Source: Curtobacterium sp. BH-2-1-1 | Lineage (GTDB): Bacteria; Actinomycetota; Actinomycetes; Actinomycetales; Microbacteriaceae | Length of the DNA: 64,000 nt | Direction: 5' to 3' | NCBI RefSeq assembly: GCF_001806325.1 | Contig: NZ_CP017580.1 | Coordinates: forward strand, 2,790,001-2,854,000 | In this document: positions 8,360 through 16,201 of the stretch, one piece after another | How positions within the stretch are numbered: position 1 is the first letter of the stretch | How the letters are laid out: each line of letters begins with the position of its first letter | Translations under genes and position numbers: made by a program | Notes under the pieces: generated by a model | Database searches by the model: none | Told to the model about the DNA's origin: nothing | The model's input: the letters and a program-made list of their open reading frames with translations, nothing else

Positions 8360-9499
8360 GTGTTCTACCTGGACCGCGCGGCCACGACGCCCGTGCGCCG
8401 CGAGGTGCTCGAGGCGATGTGGCCGTACCTCACCGGGACCTTCGGCAACCCGTCCTCCACGCACGGGGTCGGCGACGCCGCAGCCCGGGGCCTCGCCGAC
8501 GCCCGCGCCACCGTCGCCGCGGTCCTCGGGTGCCGCCCGGCCGAGGTGGTGTTCACCACCGGCGGGACCGAGGGTGCGAACACCGCGGTGAAGGGCATCG
8601 CCCTGGCGTCTCCCCGCGGTCGCCACGTCGTCACCAGCGCGATCGAACACGAGGCGGTGCTCGAGAGCTGCCGGTACCTCGAACGGTTCCACGGGTTCGA
8701 CGTCACGGTCCTGCCGGTCGACCGCGACGGGGTCGTCGATCCGGACGTCCTCGCGGCAGCGCTCCGCCCCGACACCACCCTCGTCTCGATCGCACACGCC
8801 GACAACGAGATCGGGACGGTGCAGGACGTGCCGGCGCTCGCCGCGGTCGCCCACGCCGTCGGGGCCCGGTTCCACACCGACGCCGTCCAGTCGGCGCCGT
8901 GGCTCCCGGTCGGACTCGACGTGCTCGGCGCCGACGCGGTGTCGGTGTCCGGGCACAAGCTCGGCGCACCGAAGGGCACCGGCGTGCTCGCCGTCCGGTC
9001 CGGCGTGGCGCTCGAACCACTGCTGCACGGTGGGGGACAGGAGCGGGGGAGACGCTCCGGCACCGAGGACGTCGCGGGTGCCGTCGGCGTCGCCACGGCC
9101 TTCGCGCTCGTCGCCGCGGGCCGGGACGACGCGGCCCGGACCGCGACCGCCACCCGGGACGCCGTGCTCGACGGGGTGCTCCGGTCGGTGCCCGGGGCGT
9201 TCGTCACCGGGTCGCGGACGTCGCGGCTGCCCGGCCACGTGTCGTTCTGCTTCCCCGGGGTGAACGGCGAGACGGTCCTGCTCGAGCTCGAGGAGCGCGA
9301 CGTCGTGTCGTCGTCCGGAAGCGCCTGCGCTGCCGGCAGCACCGAGGCCTCGCACGTGCTCACGGCGCTCGGCCTGTCCGACGAGGTCGCCCGGACGGCG
9401 CTGCGTCTGACGTTCGACGCCGGCCTGACCGCGGCGGACGTCCCGGTGGTCGTCGATGCCGTCGCCGCAGCCGTCGCGACCGTCCGCGCCCTCGCCTGA
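8360..9499 (+). CDS. cysteine desulfurase (NadS-type, nad operon)
   Basis: 379 residues; a class V PLP aminotransferase-fold cysteine desulfurase. LDRAATTPVRREV is the family N-terminus; VSGHKLGAPKG (Lys near residue 200) binds PLP; SSGSACAAGS holds the catalytic Cys near residue 323. A desulfurase-like gene (often called nadS) is found in nad operons of many bacteria and is thought to supply sulfur for the NadA [4Fe-4S] cluster; the placement here, one base after nadC with GTG start, supports that role. A general IscS/SufS role or tRNA thiolation cannot be excluded. Confidence 0.88.
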   Translation: MFYLDRAATTPVRREVLEAMWPYLTGTFGNPSSTHGVGDAAARGLADARATVAAVLGCRPAEVVFTTGGTEGANTAVKGIALASPRGRHVVTSAIEHEAVLESCRYLERFHGFDVTVLPVDRDGVVDPDVLAAALRPDTTLVSIAHADNEIGTVQDVPALAAVAHAVGARFHTDAVQSAPWLPVGLDVLGADAVSVSGHKLGAPKGTGVLAVRSGVALEPLLHGGGQERGRRSGTEDVAGAVGVATAFALVAAGRDDAARTATATRDAVLDGVLRSVPGAFVTGSRTSRLPGHVSFCFPGVNGETVLLELEERDVVSSSGSACAAGSTEASHVLTALGLSDEVARTALRLTFDAGLTAADVPVVVDAVAAAVATVRALA

Positions 9500-9589
9500 C
9501 ACCCGACGAGGGTGTACTAGACGTTCTACTCCATGAGTGGGGTCGTGTCCCCCCTTTTGCGGACCTGCGAAGTGCGCCAGAGTGTTCAC

Positions 9590-9856
9590 ATGGCAAACGC
9601 GATGACGACTCGGGTCCGGCAGGAGGACCACTTCCGGGCGGTCCAGCTCCTCCCCGCACCCGCGACCGTCCTCGCGCTCGTCCTGGCCGCGCAGCACGAC
9701 CTCGGCACCGCCCCGCTCGGGCTCATCGCCGTCGTCGGAGCACTGGCGACCATCGGGAGTGCCCTGCTCCCCATGGTCCGGCCCGCCGCGGCCCGACGGT
9801 CGATGCCCGCACCGACCGAGACGGACCGGTACCGAGAGGACACCGAACACCCTTGA
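9590..9856 (+). CDS. small hypothetical protein with two hydrophobic segments
   Basis: 88 residues from ATG 9590 (MANAMTTRVRQEDHF). Residues about 18-65 contain two hydrophobic stretches (VLALVLAAQ and GLIAVVGALATIGSALL), so it is probably a small membrane protein with a charged tail. I do not recognise a family. No strong ribosome-binding site is visible, and an upstream in-frame ATG exists at 9533. The gene stands alone between the nad operon and another small hypothetical gene. Confidence 0.45.
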   Translation: MANAMTTRVRQEDHFRAVQLLPAPATVLALVLAAQHDLGTAPLGLIAVVGALATIGSALLPMVRPAAARRSMPAPTETDRYREDTEHP

Positions 9857-9862
9857 GGACCA

Positions 9863-9899
9863 GCACCGTCGAGTCCGACCCCTGCGGACTCGCCGGTGC
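9863..9899 (+). terminator. stem-loop after the small hypothetical gene
   Basis: GCACCG-tc-GAGTCC, a nine-base loop, then GGACTC-g-CCGGTGC form a long interrupted stem seven bases after the stop codon at 9856. There is no U-tract, so termination is only likely. Confidence 0.45.
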
Positions 9900-10101
9900 G
9901 ACGAGCCGGACCAGGTTCCCTGACCTGCGTCCGGCGCGGGGCACGACACCCCCTGATCCGTCGTGCTCCGCAGCACCTGTGACCCGTCGTGGGCGCGGGC
10001 GTCGCTTCCCCTGTGCGATGCCCGAACCCCCTGTGCCCACGGCGGGTCACGGTGCGCTGCTCCGCGCCCACGAGCCCGGGCGCTCGCACTAGCGTGGGAC
10101 C

Positions 10102-10392
10102 GTGCCCTCCTACCGTGTGACCCTCGCCGTCGGAGCGCTCGCACCCGGCACCGCCCCGGACGCCGTGCTCCCCGAGGCCGCCCGGCTCGTCGCCGAGCTC
10201 GTGGTGGTCGAGGCGCGGGACGTCCGTCTGCTGGGCGGTGTCCCGTGCGCAGTGGTCCGGTTCGAGTCGCCGTCGGACGACGTGGCCGGAGCCGTCGCCG
10301 AGCACGCGGTCACCGGGCTGCGAGCGACGGCCGAGGTGCGGTCCGTCGCGGTCACCCGCCGTGACGGCGGTCGCTGGACCCCGATCGCCTGA
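10102..10392 (+). CDS. hypothetical protein, 96 residues
   Basis: A compact soluble protein (MPSYRVTLAVGALAPG...) with alternating strands and helices, no cysteine pairs or catalytic motif, a GTG start and codon use like its neighbours. It may be conserved among Microbacteriaceae, but I cannot assign a function. The 3' end runs to 21 bases from the stop of the convergent pyrimidine-dimer glycosylase-like gene. Confidence 0.6.
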   Translation: MPSYRVTLAVGALAPGTAPDAVLPEAARLVAELVVVEARDVRLLGGVPCAVVRFESPSDDVAGAVAEHAVTGLRATAEVRSVAVTRRDGGRWTPIA

Positions 10393-10413
10393 GGCGACGA
10401 GGAGGACGCGTCG

Positions 10414-10875
10414 TCAGCGCGGCACCGGCGCGACCGTCCCCGGCCAGACGTAGTCGAGGTCGTCCGGTACGTCGGGGAACAGCGGCCGGTAGTGCTCCGG
10501 CGCCTTCTGCACGAGCTTCGACCGGTGCGAGCGGTGTACGGCGGGGTCCGCGTTCCACGACGGCACCGGGTAGTCGGCCCGCTCGTACGCGTCGAGGTCC
10601 TCGGGGACGAGCGCGAGGTCCGCGAGCGTTTTCTCCAGACAGGTGTCGGCGTACCCGCGGTCGGTCCACGCGCGGCACGTGGCCTGCTGGTACGCCATCA
10701 GGGCCGGACGGTACCCACGCCACATCGCCACGACGGGGTGGTGCTGCCAGCCGTAGTCCGGCAGCGTCAGTGCCCGCATCACCTGCAGCGTCTCGACCCG
10801 TTGCTTGCCGAGCCGCCGGTCGTCGAGCGCCTCGGCCGAGGCGCGGAAGTCCGGGTACGGCAAGAACGTCTGCAT
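10414..10875 (-). CDS. MSMEG_6728 family / pyrimidine dimer DNA glycosylase-like protein
   Basis: 153 residues. The N-terminus MQTFLPYPDFRASAEALDD followed by RRLGKQRVETLQVMRAL and YGWQHHPVVAMWRGY identifies the actinobacterial MSMEG_6728 family, annotated as related to pyrimidine-dimer DNA glycosylase (endonuclease V of T4). An excision-repair role in UV damage fits the presence of a photolyase at 46.5 kb, but activity has to my knowledge not been shown for this branch. It is divergent from the FMN reductase gene, with about 90 bases between. Confidence 0.8.
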   Translation of the reverse strand: MQTFLPYPDFRASAEALDDRRLGKQRVETLQVMRALTLPDYGWQHHPVVAMWRGYRPALMAYQQATCRAWTDRGYADTCLEKTLADLALVPEDLDAYERADYPVPSWNADPAVHRSHRSKLVQKAPEHYRPLFPDVPDDLDYVWPGTVAPVPR

Positions 10876-10963
10876 GGCGCGGACGGTACGCGGTGGCGCT
10901 GGAACCCGACACATGCCGTCACACGCCGACCGCCGGGAGTCCAGGCGTGTGAGCATCGAGCAC

Positions 10964-11560
10964 ATGAGCGAAGAACTCGTCGTCGGCGTCAGTGGCAGCC
11001 CCTCGGACCCCTCGCGGACGTCCACCCTGGTGGCTGCGACGGTGGCGCGCCTCGGGCAGGAGATCGACGACGCCCGCACCGAGACCGTCGAGATCGGGCC
11101 ACTGCTCGCCGACCTCGGCGCGGCACCGTCCCGCGAGGCGATGTCGGACCGCACGCGACGCGCGCTCGAGACGGTCGAGGCGGCGGACGTCCTCGTCGTC
11201 GGCAGCCCGGCGTTCCGTGCCGCGTACTCCGGTGCGTTCAAGCTCTTCTTCGACTGGATCGGGCAGTACGACCTCGTCGACACCCCGGTGCTGCTCACCG
11301 CGACCGGCGGGAGCGATCGGCACGCCCTGCTCGTCGAGCACCAGATGCGGCCCCTGTTCGGCTTCTTCCAGTCGACGACGCTGCCGATCGGCGTCTTCGG
11401 CAACGAGCGGGACTTCGCCAAGCGCGAGGGCGGCTACGACATCGCGAACGTCGACCTCGAGCTCCGGATCGACCAGGCCGTGCAGCGGGCGCTCCCGATC
11501 ATCCGCGGGGGCTTCGCCACCGCTGCCACCACCGAGGTCCGGCGCCCCGCCGACTTCTGA
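10964..11560 (+). CDS. NADPH-dependent FMN reductase-like flavoprotein
   Basis: 198 residues with a flavodoxin-like fold: GVSGSPSDPSRTS is the FMN-phosphate loop and VLVVGSPAFRAAYSGAFKLFFDWI matches the SsuE/MsuE FMN reductase branch, which supplies FMNH2 to two-component monooxygenases of sulfonate metabolism. No monooxygenase is adjacent, so the partner is unknown. ATG 10964 is used; an in-frame GTG at 10949 (VSIEH) is possible. The gene is convergent with aroQ across a palindromic terminator of the GGAGGCGCGG family. Confidence 0.85.
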   Translation: MSEELVVGVSGSPSDPSRTSTLVAATVARLGQEIDDARTETVEIGPLLADLGAAPSREAMSDRTRRALETVEAADVLVVGSPAFRAAYSGAFKLFFDWIGQYDLVDTPVLLTATGGSDRHALLVEHQMRPLFGFFQSTTLPIGVFGNERDFAKREGGYDIANVDLELRIDQAVQRALPIIRGGFATAATTEVRRPADF

Positions 11561-11597
11561 CCCGCCCCGTGGGTTGGACGAGACCGCGCGTGGGACG

Positions 11598-11629
11598 GGA
11601 GGCGCGGTGCGGGCCCGACCCGCGCCTCC
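11598..11629. terminator. bidirectional terminator, GGAGGCGCGG-family inverted repeat
   Basis: GGAGGCGCGG (11598-11607) and its exact reverse complement CCGCGCCTCC (11620-11629) flank a 12-base loop between two convergent genes (FMN reductase and aroQ). The position suits a shared terminator; no T-tract is present. Confidence 0.65.
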
Positions 11630-11639
11630 TGGACCCGAC

Positions 11640-12083
11640 TCAGCCGAGCAGGGACGCGACGTGCGCGACCGCCAGGCGGTAGCCGTCCGCACCGGCGCCG
11701 GCGATGACGGCCGTCGCGGCCGTCGCGACGTGGTCGACGTGCCGGAACGGCTCCCGCTTCCACGTGTTCGAGAGGTGCACCTCGACGACCGGCACCGACA
11801 GTGCCTCGACCGCATCGTGCAGTGCGACCGAGGTGTGCGCGTAGGCGGCGGGGTTGATCACCACGCCCACGAAGTCGTCGAGTGCCTCGTGCAGCCACTC
11901 GACGAGCTCGCCCTCGCGGTTCGTCTGCCGGAAGTCCGCCTCGAGCTCGTGCACCGCGGCCTCGGTGTGCACGATCGCCTCGATCTCAGCGAGCGTCACC
12001 GTGCCGTACTGGTCCGGGTCGCGCCGTCCGAGGATGTCGAGGTTCGGGCCGTTGAGGACGAGGATGCGCGGCTGCTCGGTCAT
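11640..12083 (-). CDS. aroQ: type II 3-dehydroquinate dehydratase
   Basis: 147 residues, the usual length of the dodecameric type II enzyme that dehydrates 3-dehydroquinate to 3-dehydroshikimate. LVLNGPNLDILGRRDPDQYG holds the catalytic loop with Arg and Tyr; INPAAYAHTSVALHDA and VVEVHLSNTWKREPFRH hold the Asn, catalytic His and His-Leu-Ser signature. It stands alone, with no other shikimate gene in the window. It is divergent from the symporter gene. Confidence 0.95.
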   Translation of the reverse strand: MTEQPRILVLNGPNLDILGRRDPDQYGTVTLAEIEAIVHTEAAVHELEADFRQTNREGELVEWLHEALDDFVGVVINPAAYAHTSVALHDAVEALSVPVVEVHLSNTWKREPFRHVDHVATAATAVIAGAGADGYRLAVAHVASLLG

Positions 12084-12141
12084 GCCAGGAGCCTACCGAG
12101 CGCCCGCAGTCTCATTGCGGGTGCGATGCATACCTCGGCTA

Positions 12142-12155
12142 TGTGAACGGTCACA
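12142..12155. promoter_or_regulatory. palindrome TGTGA-ACGG-TCACA upstream of the symporter
   Basis: A perfect inverted repeat with a four-base spacer lies 68 bases before the symporter start. CRP/GlxR sites have the same arms but a six-base spacer, so the regulator is uncertain (GntR and LacI families also use such arms). Confidence 0.4.
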
Positions 12156-12222
12156 ATTCGGTGTAACGTTCCCGTCCGGGTCGGCGGAGTTGTCGATCGC
12201 AACACACTGACGTGGAGTTTGA

Positions 12223-13893
12223 ATGGTTCTCGCTGCAGCGAACAACGGGATCCGGCTCGATCTGGGCTGGGTCGACTACCTGATGATCATCGTGTACTTC
12301 GCGGTCGTCATCGGGATCGGTTTCACCGCCCGGAAGCAGGTCCGGACGAGCATGGACTTCTTCCTGTCGGGCCGCTCGATGCCCGCGTGGATCACGGGCC
12401 TCGCGTTCGTGTCCGCGAACCTCGGCGCGACCGAGATCCTCGGCATGGCCGCCAACGGTGCCCAGATCGGCATGGCGACCCTGCACTACTACCTGGTCGG
12501 TGCCGTGCCGGCCATGGTATTCCTCGGGCTCGTGATGATGCCCTTCTACTACGGGTCCAAGGTCCGCAGCGTGCCGGAGTTCATGCTCCGCCGCTTCGGC
12601 AAGGCCCCGCACCTGGTGAACTCGATCGCGTTCGCGGTGTCGAACGTACTCATCGCCGGCATCAACCTCTACGCCATGGCCATCGTCATCGAGGCGATGC
12701 TCGGCTGGCCGGAGTGGCTCGCGATCATCGTGTCCGCGGGCTTCGTGCTCGTCTACATCACCCTCGGCGGGCTCTCCAGCGCGATCTACAACGAGGTCAT
12801 GCAGTTCTTCGTGATCATCGCCGGCCTCATCCCGCTGACGATCGTCGGTCTGCACCGCGTCGGCGGCTGGGACGGCCTCAGCAAGGCGATCACCGAGACC
12901 CAGGGCGTGCAGCACCTGCAGGCGTGGGCCGGCACCGGCTTCGGCGACGTCACGAACCCGATCGGTGCGAACTGGCTCGCGATCGTGCTCGGCCTCGGGT
13001 TCGTCCTCGGCTTCGGCTACTGGACGACGAACTTCACCGAGGTGCAGCGCGCGTTCTCGGCGAAGAACATGTCCGCCGCCCGCCGCACCCCGCTCATCGC
13101 CGCGATCCCGAAGCTCTTCATCCCCGCGATCGTCGTCATCCCCGGCCTCATCGCCGCGGCCGTCGTGGGCAACCAGTTCGCCTCGGGTGCCCTCGACTAC
13201 AACGACGCGATCCCGAAGCTCATCCAGATGTACCTGCCGACCGGTGTGCTCGGCGTCGCGGTCACGGGTCTCCTCGCCTCGTTCATGGCGGGTATGGCGG
13301 CGAACGTCTCGTCGTTCAACACCGTCTTCACGTACGACATCTGGCAGCGCTACATCAAGCCGAACATGCCTGACGTGCACTACCTGAAGACCGGGCGCTG
13401 GGTCACCGTCGTCGGCGTGCTCGTCGGCATCGCGACCGCGTTCATCGCCGCGCAGGCGTCGAACATCATGACGTACATGCAGACGCTGTTCTCGTTCTTC
13501 AACGCGCCGCTGTTCGCCGTGTTCATCCTCGGGCTGCTCTGGAAGCGGATGACCACAGCCGGTGCGCTGTGGGGCTACATCCTCGGCATCGTGACGCCGA
13601 CGATCACGTGGATCGCGTACCTCGTCAACCCGGACCTCTTCGCCACCGCGACCGCCGAGACCCTCTACGGCGCGATCATCTCGTTCGTCACCGTGCTCGT
13701 CGTCGGGTTCGTCGTGTCGATGGTCACGAAGCCGAAGGACGAGAAGGAGCTCGGCGGGCTGGTGTACGGCGTCGGCAAGATCGACCTGCACAGCGACTCC
13801 GTCGCGACCGACATCGCCTGGTACCGCTCCCCGGCGCTGCTCGGCACCGTCGCACTGATCCTGTGCGTCGTCCTGTACCTCCCGTTCCTCTAG
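12223..13893 (+). CDS. sodium:solute symporter (SSS family)
   Basis: 556 residues with about 13-14 membrane spans, the sodium/solute symporter (SLC5-like) fold that imports sugars, inositol, proline or carboxylates with Na+. DFFLSGRSMPAWITGLAFVSANLGATEILG matches the conserved TM1-TM2 region with its discontinuous helix (quoted in parts: DFFLSGRSMP, FVSANLGATE), and YWTTNFTEVQRAFSAK is typical of sugar-type members. The solute cannot be read from sequence. ATG 12223 has TGGAG upstream. It is followed 30 bases later by a small membrane protein and shares a terminator with it, so the two likely form one unit. Confidence 0.88.
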   Translation: MVLAAANNGIRLDLGWVDYLMIIVYFAVVIGIGFTARKQVRTSMDFFLSGRSMPAWITGLAFVSANLGATEILGMAANGAQIGMATLHYYLVGAVPAMVFLGLVMMPFYYGSKVRSVPEFMLRRFGKAPHLVNSIAFAVSNVLIAGINLYAMAIVIEAMLGWPEWLAIIVSAGFVLVYITLGGLSSAIYNEVMQFFVIIAGLIPLTIVGLHRVGGWDGLSKAITETQGVQHLQAWAGTGFGDVTNPIGANWLAIVLGLGFVLGFGYWTTNFTEVQRAFSAKNMSAARRTPLIAAIPKLFIPAIVVIPGLIAAAVVGNQFASGALDYNDAIPKLIQMYLPTGVLGVAVTGLLASFMAGMAANVSSFNTVFTYDIWQRYIKPNMPDVHYLKTGRWVTVVGVLVGIATAFIAAQASNIMTYMQTLFSFFNAPLFAVFILGLLWKRMTTAGALWGYILGIVTPTITWIAYLVNPDLFATATAETLYGAIISFVTVLVVGFVVSMVTKPKDEKELGGLVYGVGKIDLHSDSVATDIAWYRSPALLGTVALILCVVLYLPFL

Positions 13894-13923
13894 GCCCGCG
13901 AAGACCCGCGAAGGAGATCTCCC

Positions 13924-14253
13924 ATGAGCGACACCAACACCGCCATGACCGAGGAGCAGAAGGCCGCCCTCGTCCGCTCCACCCGCCGACTCGACCTGCG
14001 TCGCATCCTCGGTGGCCTGTTCGTCCTGTACGGCGTCATCGTGACCATCGTCGGTATCGTGCACTGGAACACCGACCCCGAGAAGACCGGTGGCATCCAC
14101 ATCAACCTGTGGGTCGGGCTGTCGATGCTCGTCAGCGGGCTGCTCTTCTTCCTCTGGGACCGGCTGAACCCCGTCCCGGCGGAGGACATCATCGGCCAGG
14201 CCGAGGCCGAGGAGCACCAGAAGGCGGCCGGCGAGGGCCGCGAGCTCGCGTGA
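13924..14253 (+). CDS. small two-span membrane protein, partner of the symporter
   Basis: 109 residues: a charged N-terminus, two hydrophobic segments (about residues 36-56 and 62-82, the second running WVGLSMLVSGLLFFLWD) separated by an extracytoplasmic-looking loop, and an acidic Glu-rich tail. AAGGAGAT precedes the ATG at a good spacing. The domain is unknown to me. Its position directly behind an SSS transporter and before the shared terminator suggests an accessory subunit or a stability factor. Confidence 0.78.
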   Translation: MSDTNTAMTEEQKAALVRSTRRLDLRRILGGLFVLYGVIVTIVGIVHWNTDPEKTGGIHINLWVGLSMLVSGLLFFLWDRLNPVPAEDIIGQAEAEEHQKAAGEGRELA

Positions 14254-14268
14254 CCAGCTGAACAGACC

Positions 14269-14316
14269 GACGGACGGGAGGCGCGGTGCCGGCTGGCACC
14301 GCGCCTCCCGTCCGTC
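14269..14316. terminator. perfect 22-bp hairpin, GGAGGCGCGG family
   Basis: Arms 14269-14290 and 14295-14316 are exact reverse complements around the loop GGCT, 16 bases after the small membrane protein stop. The hairpin contains GGAGGCGCGG and CCGCGCCTCC. Likely terminator of the symporter unit. Confidence 0.8.
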
Positions 14317-14449
14317 TCGGTGCCGGTTGACGGCAGTTCGGCGGCGGTCCTAGTATTGATATGTCGACCGCGTGCTGCTCGGTCGGAAGTGAGCCCCGGA
14401 GCATCCTGCAGCCAGCGCGGGACCGGGGTGTTGCGCTGTCCGGCTCGGG

Positions 14450-14980
14450 TCACGGCACACGGACGACCGATCCGTCGAACTCGTGGTCGAGTGCGGCGAC
14501 TTGTGCGCCGCACGCCAGGTCGGCCAGCGCGACCAGCGGCTCGTCGTCCGGGCGCACGTGCTCGTGGCGGACCGAGCGCCCGACCCCTCGACGTCGGAGC
14601 GCATCGAACATCGATCGGTCGGCGTCGTCGTGGGTCCGTCCGCGGGACTCGATGACGATCTCCCCGACGCCGCGTTGTTCGAGTTCCCACACCAGGCGTT
14701 CGGGACAGTGGCGCCGTCGGCGTTCGACGCGCGCGGCCGCCCCGTCGTAGCGGACGACGACGACCGCGACCGCACGACGGAGGAGTTCGAGCCACGAGAT
14801 CCGCTGCGCGTGCAGCGCTTCGTACCAGTGCAGCTTGCGCATCCGACGGGGCGTCGCGGCTCGGATCCCGGCGCGGACGTCGTCGCGCTCCCGGTCGTGC
14901 ACGACCACCGCGGCCATCACGTACGCGGTGTGGTCGCGACCGCCGCCGGGCTCGGACTCGTCGACGTACGCGCGGTGCAT
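14450..14980 (-). CDS. DUF3800-like protein
   Basis: 176 residues. MHRAYVDESEPGG at the start is the acidic YVDES motif of DUF3800 proteins, which are predicted to have an RNase H-like fold, and ALADLACGAQVAALDHEFDG resembles the C-terminal acidic LADxxAG motif. The middle is Arg-rich. DUF3800 genes are often carried in mobile or defence-type contexts, but nothing mobile is visible here. It is convergent with the symporter unit and divergent from the VOC protein. Nuclease activity is inference only. Confidence 0.65.
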   Translation of the reverse strand: MHRAYVDESEPGGGRDHTAYVMAAVVVHDRERDDVRAGIRAATPRRMRKLHWYEALHAQRISWLELLRRAVAVVVVRYDGAAARVERRRRHCPERLVWELEQRGVGEIVIESRGRTHDDADRSMFDALRRRGVGRSVRHEHVRPDDEPLVALADLACGAQVAALDHEFDGSVVRVP

Positions 14981-15076
14981 CGATCCAGTATATTGCGTAC
15001 CGGTTGCTTCGCCGATGAAACGGTTGCGCTCCGACTCCGGGCGCGCCAGGTTGAGCACGACGAAAGGATCCTCCCC

Positions 15077-15493
15077 ATGGACACGATGGTCTTCATCAAC
15101 CTGCCCGTCGCCGACCTCGAGCGCTCGAAGGAGTTCTACGAGGCCCTCGGCTACTCGATCAACCCGGCGTTCAGCGACGACACCGCGGCGTGCGTCGTGG
15201 TGAGCGACACGATCTACGTCATGGTGCTCACCCACGCCAAGTTCGCGGAGTTCACCACGAAGACCATCGCCGACGCCGACACGATCGAGGTCATCAACTC
15301 GCTCAGCGCCGACTCCAAGGACGAGGTGCACCGGATCGTCGACGCAGCGGTCGCCGCCGGTGGCTCCGAGGACCGCCCCGAGATGGACCTCGGGTTCATG
15401 TACCAGCGGAGCTTCGTCGACCCCGACGGGCACCGCTGGGAGTACGTGTGGATGGACCCGCAGGCAGCGCAGGACGGTCCGCCCGCCGAGTGA
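15077..15493 (+). CDS. VOC family (glyoxalase/bleomycin-resistance fold) protein
   Basis: 138 residues from ATG 15077, with AAAGGA nine bases upstream. MVFINLPVADLERSKEFYEALGY is the classic first beta-alpha-beta of a VOC module (quoted parts: NLPVADLERSKEFYEALGY), and QRSFVDPDGHRWEYVWMDP is the closing motif with the metal-ligand region of the second module. Such single-domain extradiol-dioxygenase-like proteins act as lyases, isomerases or drug binders; the substrate is not evident. It stands 52 bases before tag. Confidence 0.83.
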   Translation: MDTMVFINLPVADLERSKEFYEALGYSINPAFSDDTAACVVVSDTIYVMVLTHAKFAEFTTKTIADADTIEVINSLSADSKDEVHRIVDAAVAAGGSEDRPEMDLGFMYQRSFVDPDGHRWEYVWMDPQAAQDGPPAE

Positions 15494-15545
15494 GCGACGA
15501 CGGGTGTCGGCGGTGGGTGTCGGCGGCGACGGCCAGGATGGTGCC

Positions 15546-16163
15546 ATGAGCTCCGAGCCCGTCGCCGCTGCCCCGTCCGACCTCGTCGTGGGAGACGACG
15601 GCCTCGCCCGGCCCGTGTGGGCATCGAGTGACGAGCTGTTGCGCGACTACTACGACACCGAGTGGGGCATGCCCGTGCGCGACGAGCGCGGAGTGTTCGA
15701 ACGCCTGTCGCTCGAGGCGTTCCAGTCCGGGCTGTCGTGGCGGACGATCCTCGCGAAGCGTCCGGCGTTCCGGGCAGCGTTCGCGGACTTCGACGCCGAC
15801 ACGGTCGCGGCGTTCGGCGAGGACGACGTCGCACGGCTCATGGCCGACGCCGGCATCGTGCGGAACCGGGCGAAGATCCTCGCGACGATCACCAACGCGA
15901 ACGCCACGATCGCCCTGCGCGAGGACGGCGGCCTGGCCGACTTCGTGTGGTCGTTCCGGCCGGCGACGACGCCCGAGCCGGTCACGTACGCCGACGTCCC
16001 GACGAAGTCGGACGAGTCCGTCGCACTGTCGAAGGCGCTCCGGAGGCGGGGTTTCGCCTTCGTCGGGCCCACCACGATGTACGCGCTGATGGAGGCGCTC
16101 GGCATCGTCGACACGCACCTCGTCGGCAGCCACCGCCGGGGGACCTCCGGCGTCTGGAGCTGA
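15546..16163 (+). CDS. tag: DNA-3-methyladenine glycosylase I, zinc-site residues missing
   Basis: 205 residues. Tag excises 3-methyladenine from alkylated DNA. LEAFQSGLSWRTILAKRPAF, with the Glu and Trp of the base pocket, and FAFVGPTTMYALMEALGIV match Tag. In E. coli Tag a structural zinc is bound by Cys4, His17, His175 and Cys179. Here the equivalent first Cys is absent (LARPVW), His17 is Tyr (YYDTEWG) and the C-terminal Cys is Ser (THLVGSH); only the His of THLVG remains. The protein is therefore probably a zinc-free Tag. The overall length is normal, so activity is still likely. Confidence 0.88.
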   Translation: MSSEPVAAAPSDLVVGDDGLARPVWASSDELLRDYYDTEWGMPVRDERGVFERLSLEAFQSGLSWRTILAKRPAFRAAFADFDADTVAAFGEDDVARLMADAGIVRNRAKILATITNANATIALREDGGLADFVWSFRPATTPEPVTYADVPTKSDESVALSKALRRRGFAFVGPTTMYALMEALGIVDTHLVGSHRRGTSGVWS

Positions 16164-16201
16164 CCCCGACGGTGCCGACGGTGCAGGGCTAGGGTCGCGG
16201 C

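Noticed and set aside
9520..9560. GGGG-TCGTGT-CCCC-CCTTTT as an intrinsic terminator after the nad operon
   Set aside because: The stem is only four base pairs; it may end the transcript but is too weak to annotate.
12142..12155. CRP/GlxR site upstream of the symporter
   Set aside because: The arms match but the spacer is four bases instead of six, so I list it only as an unassigned palindrome.
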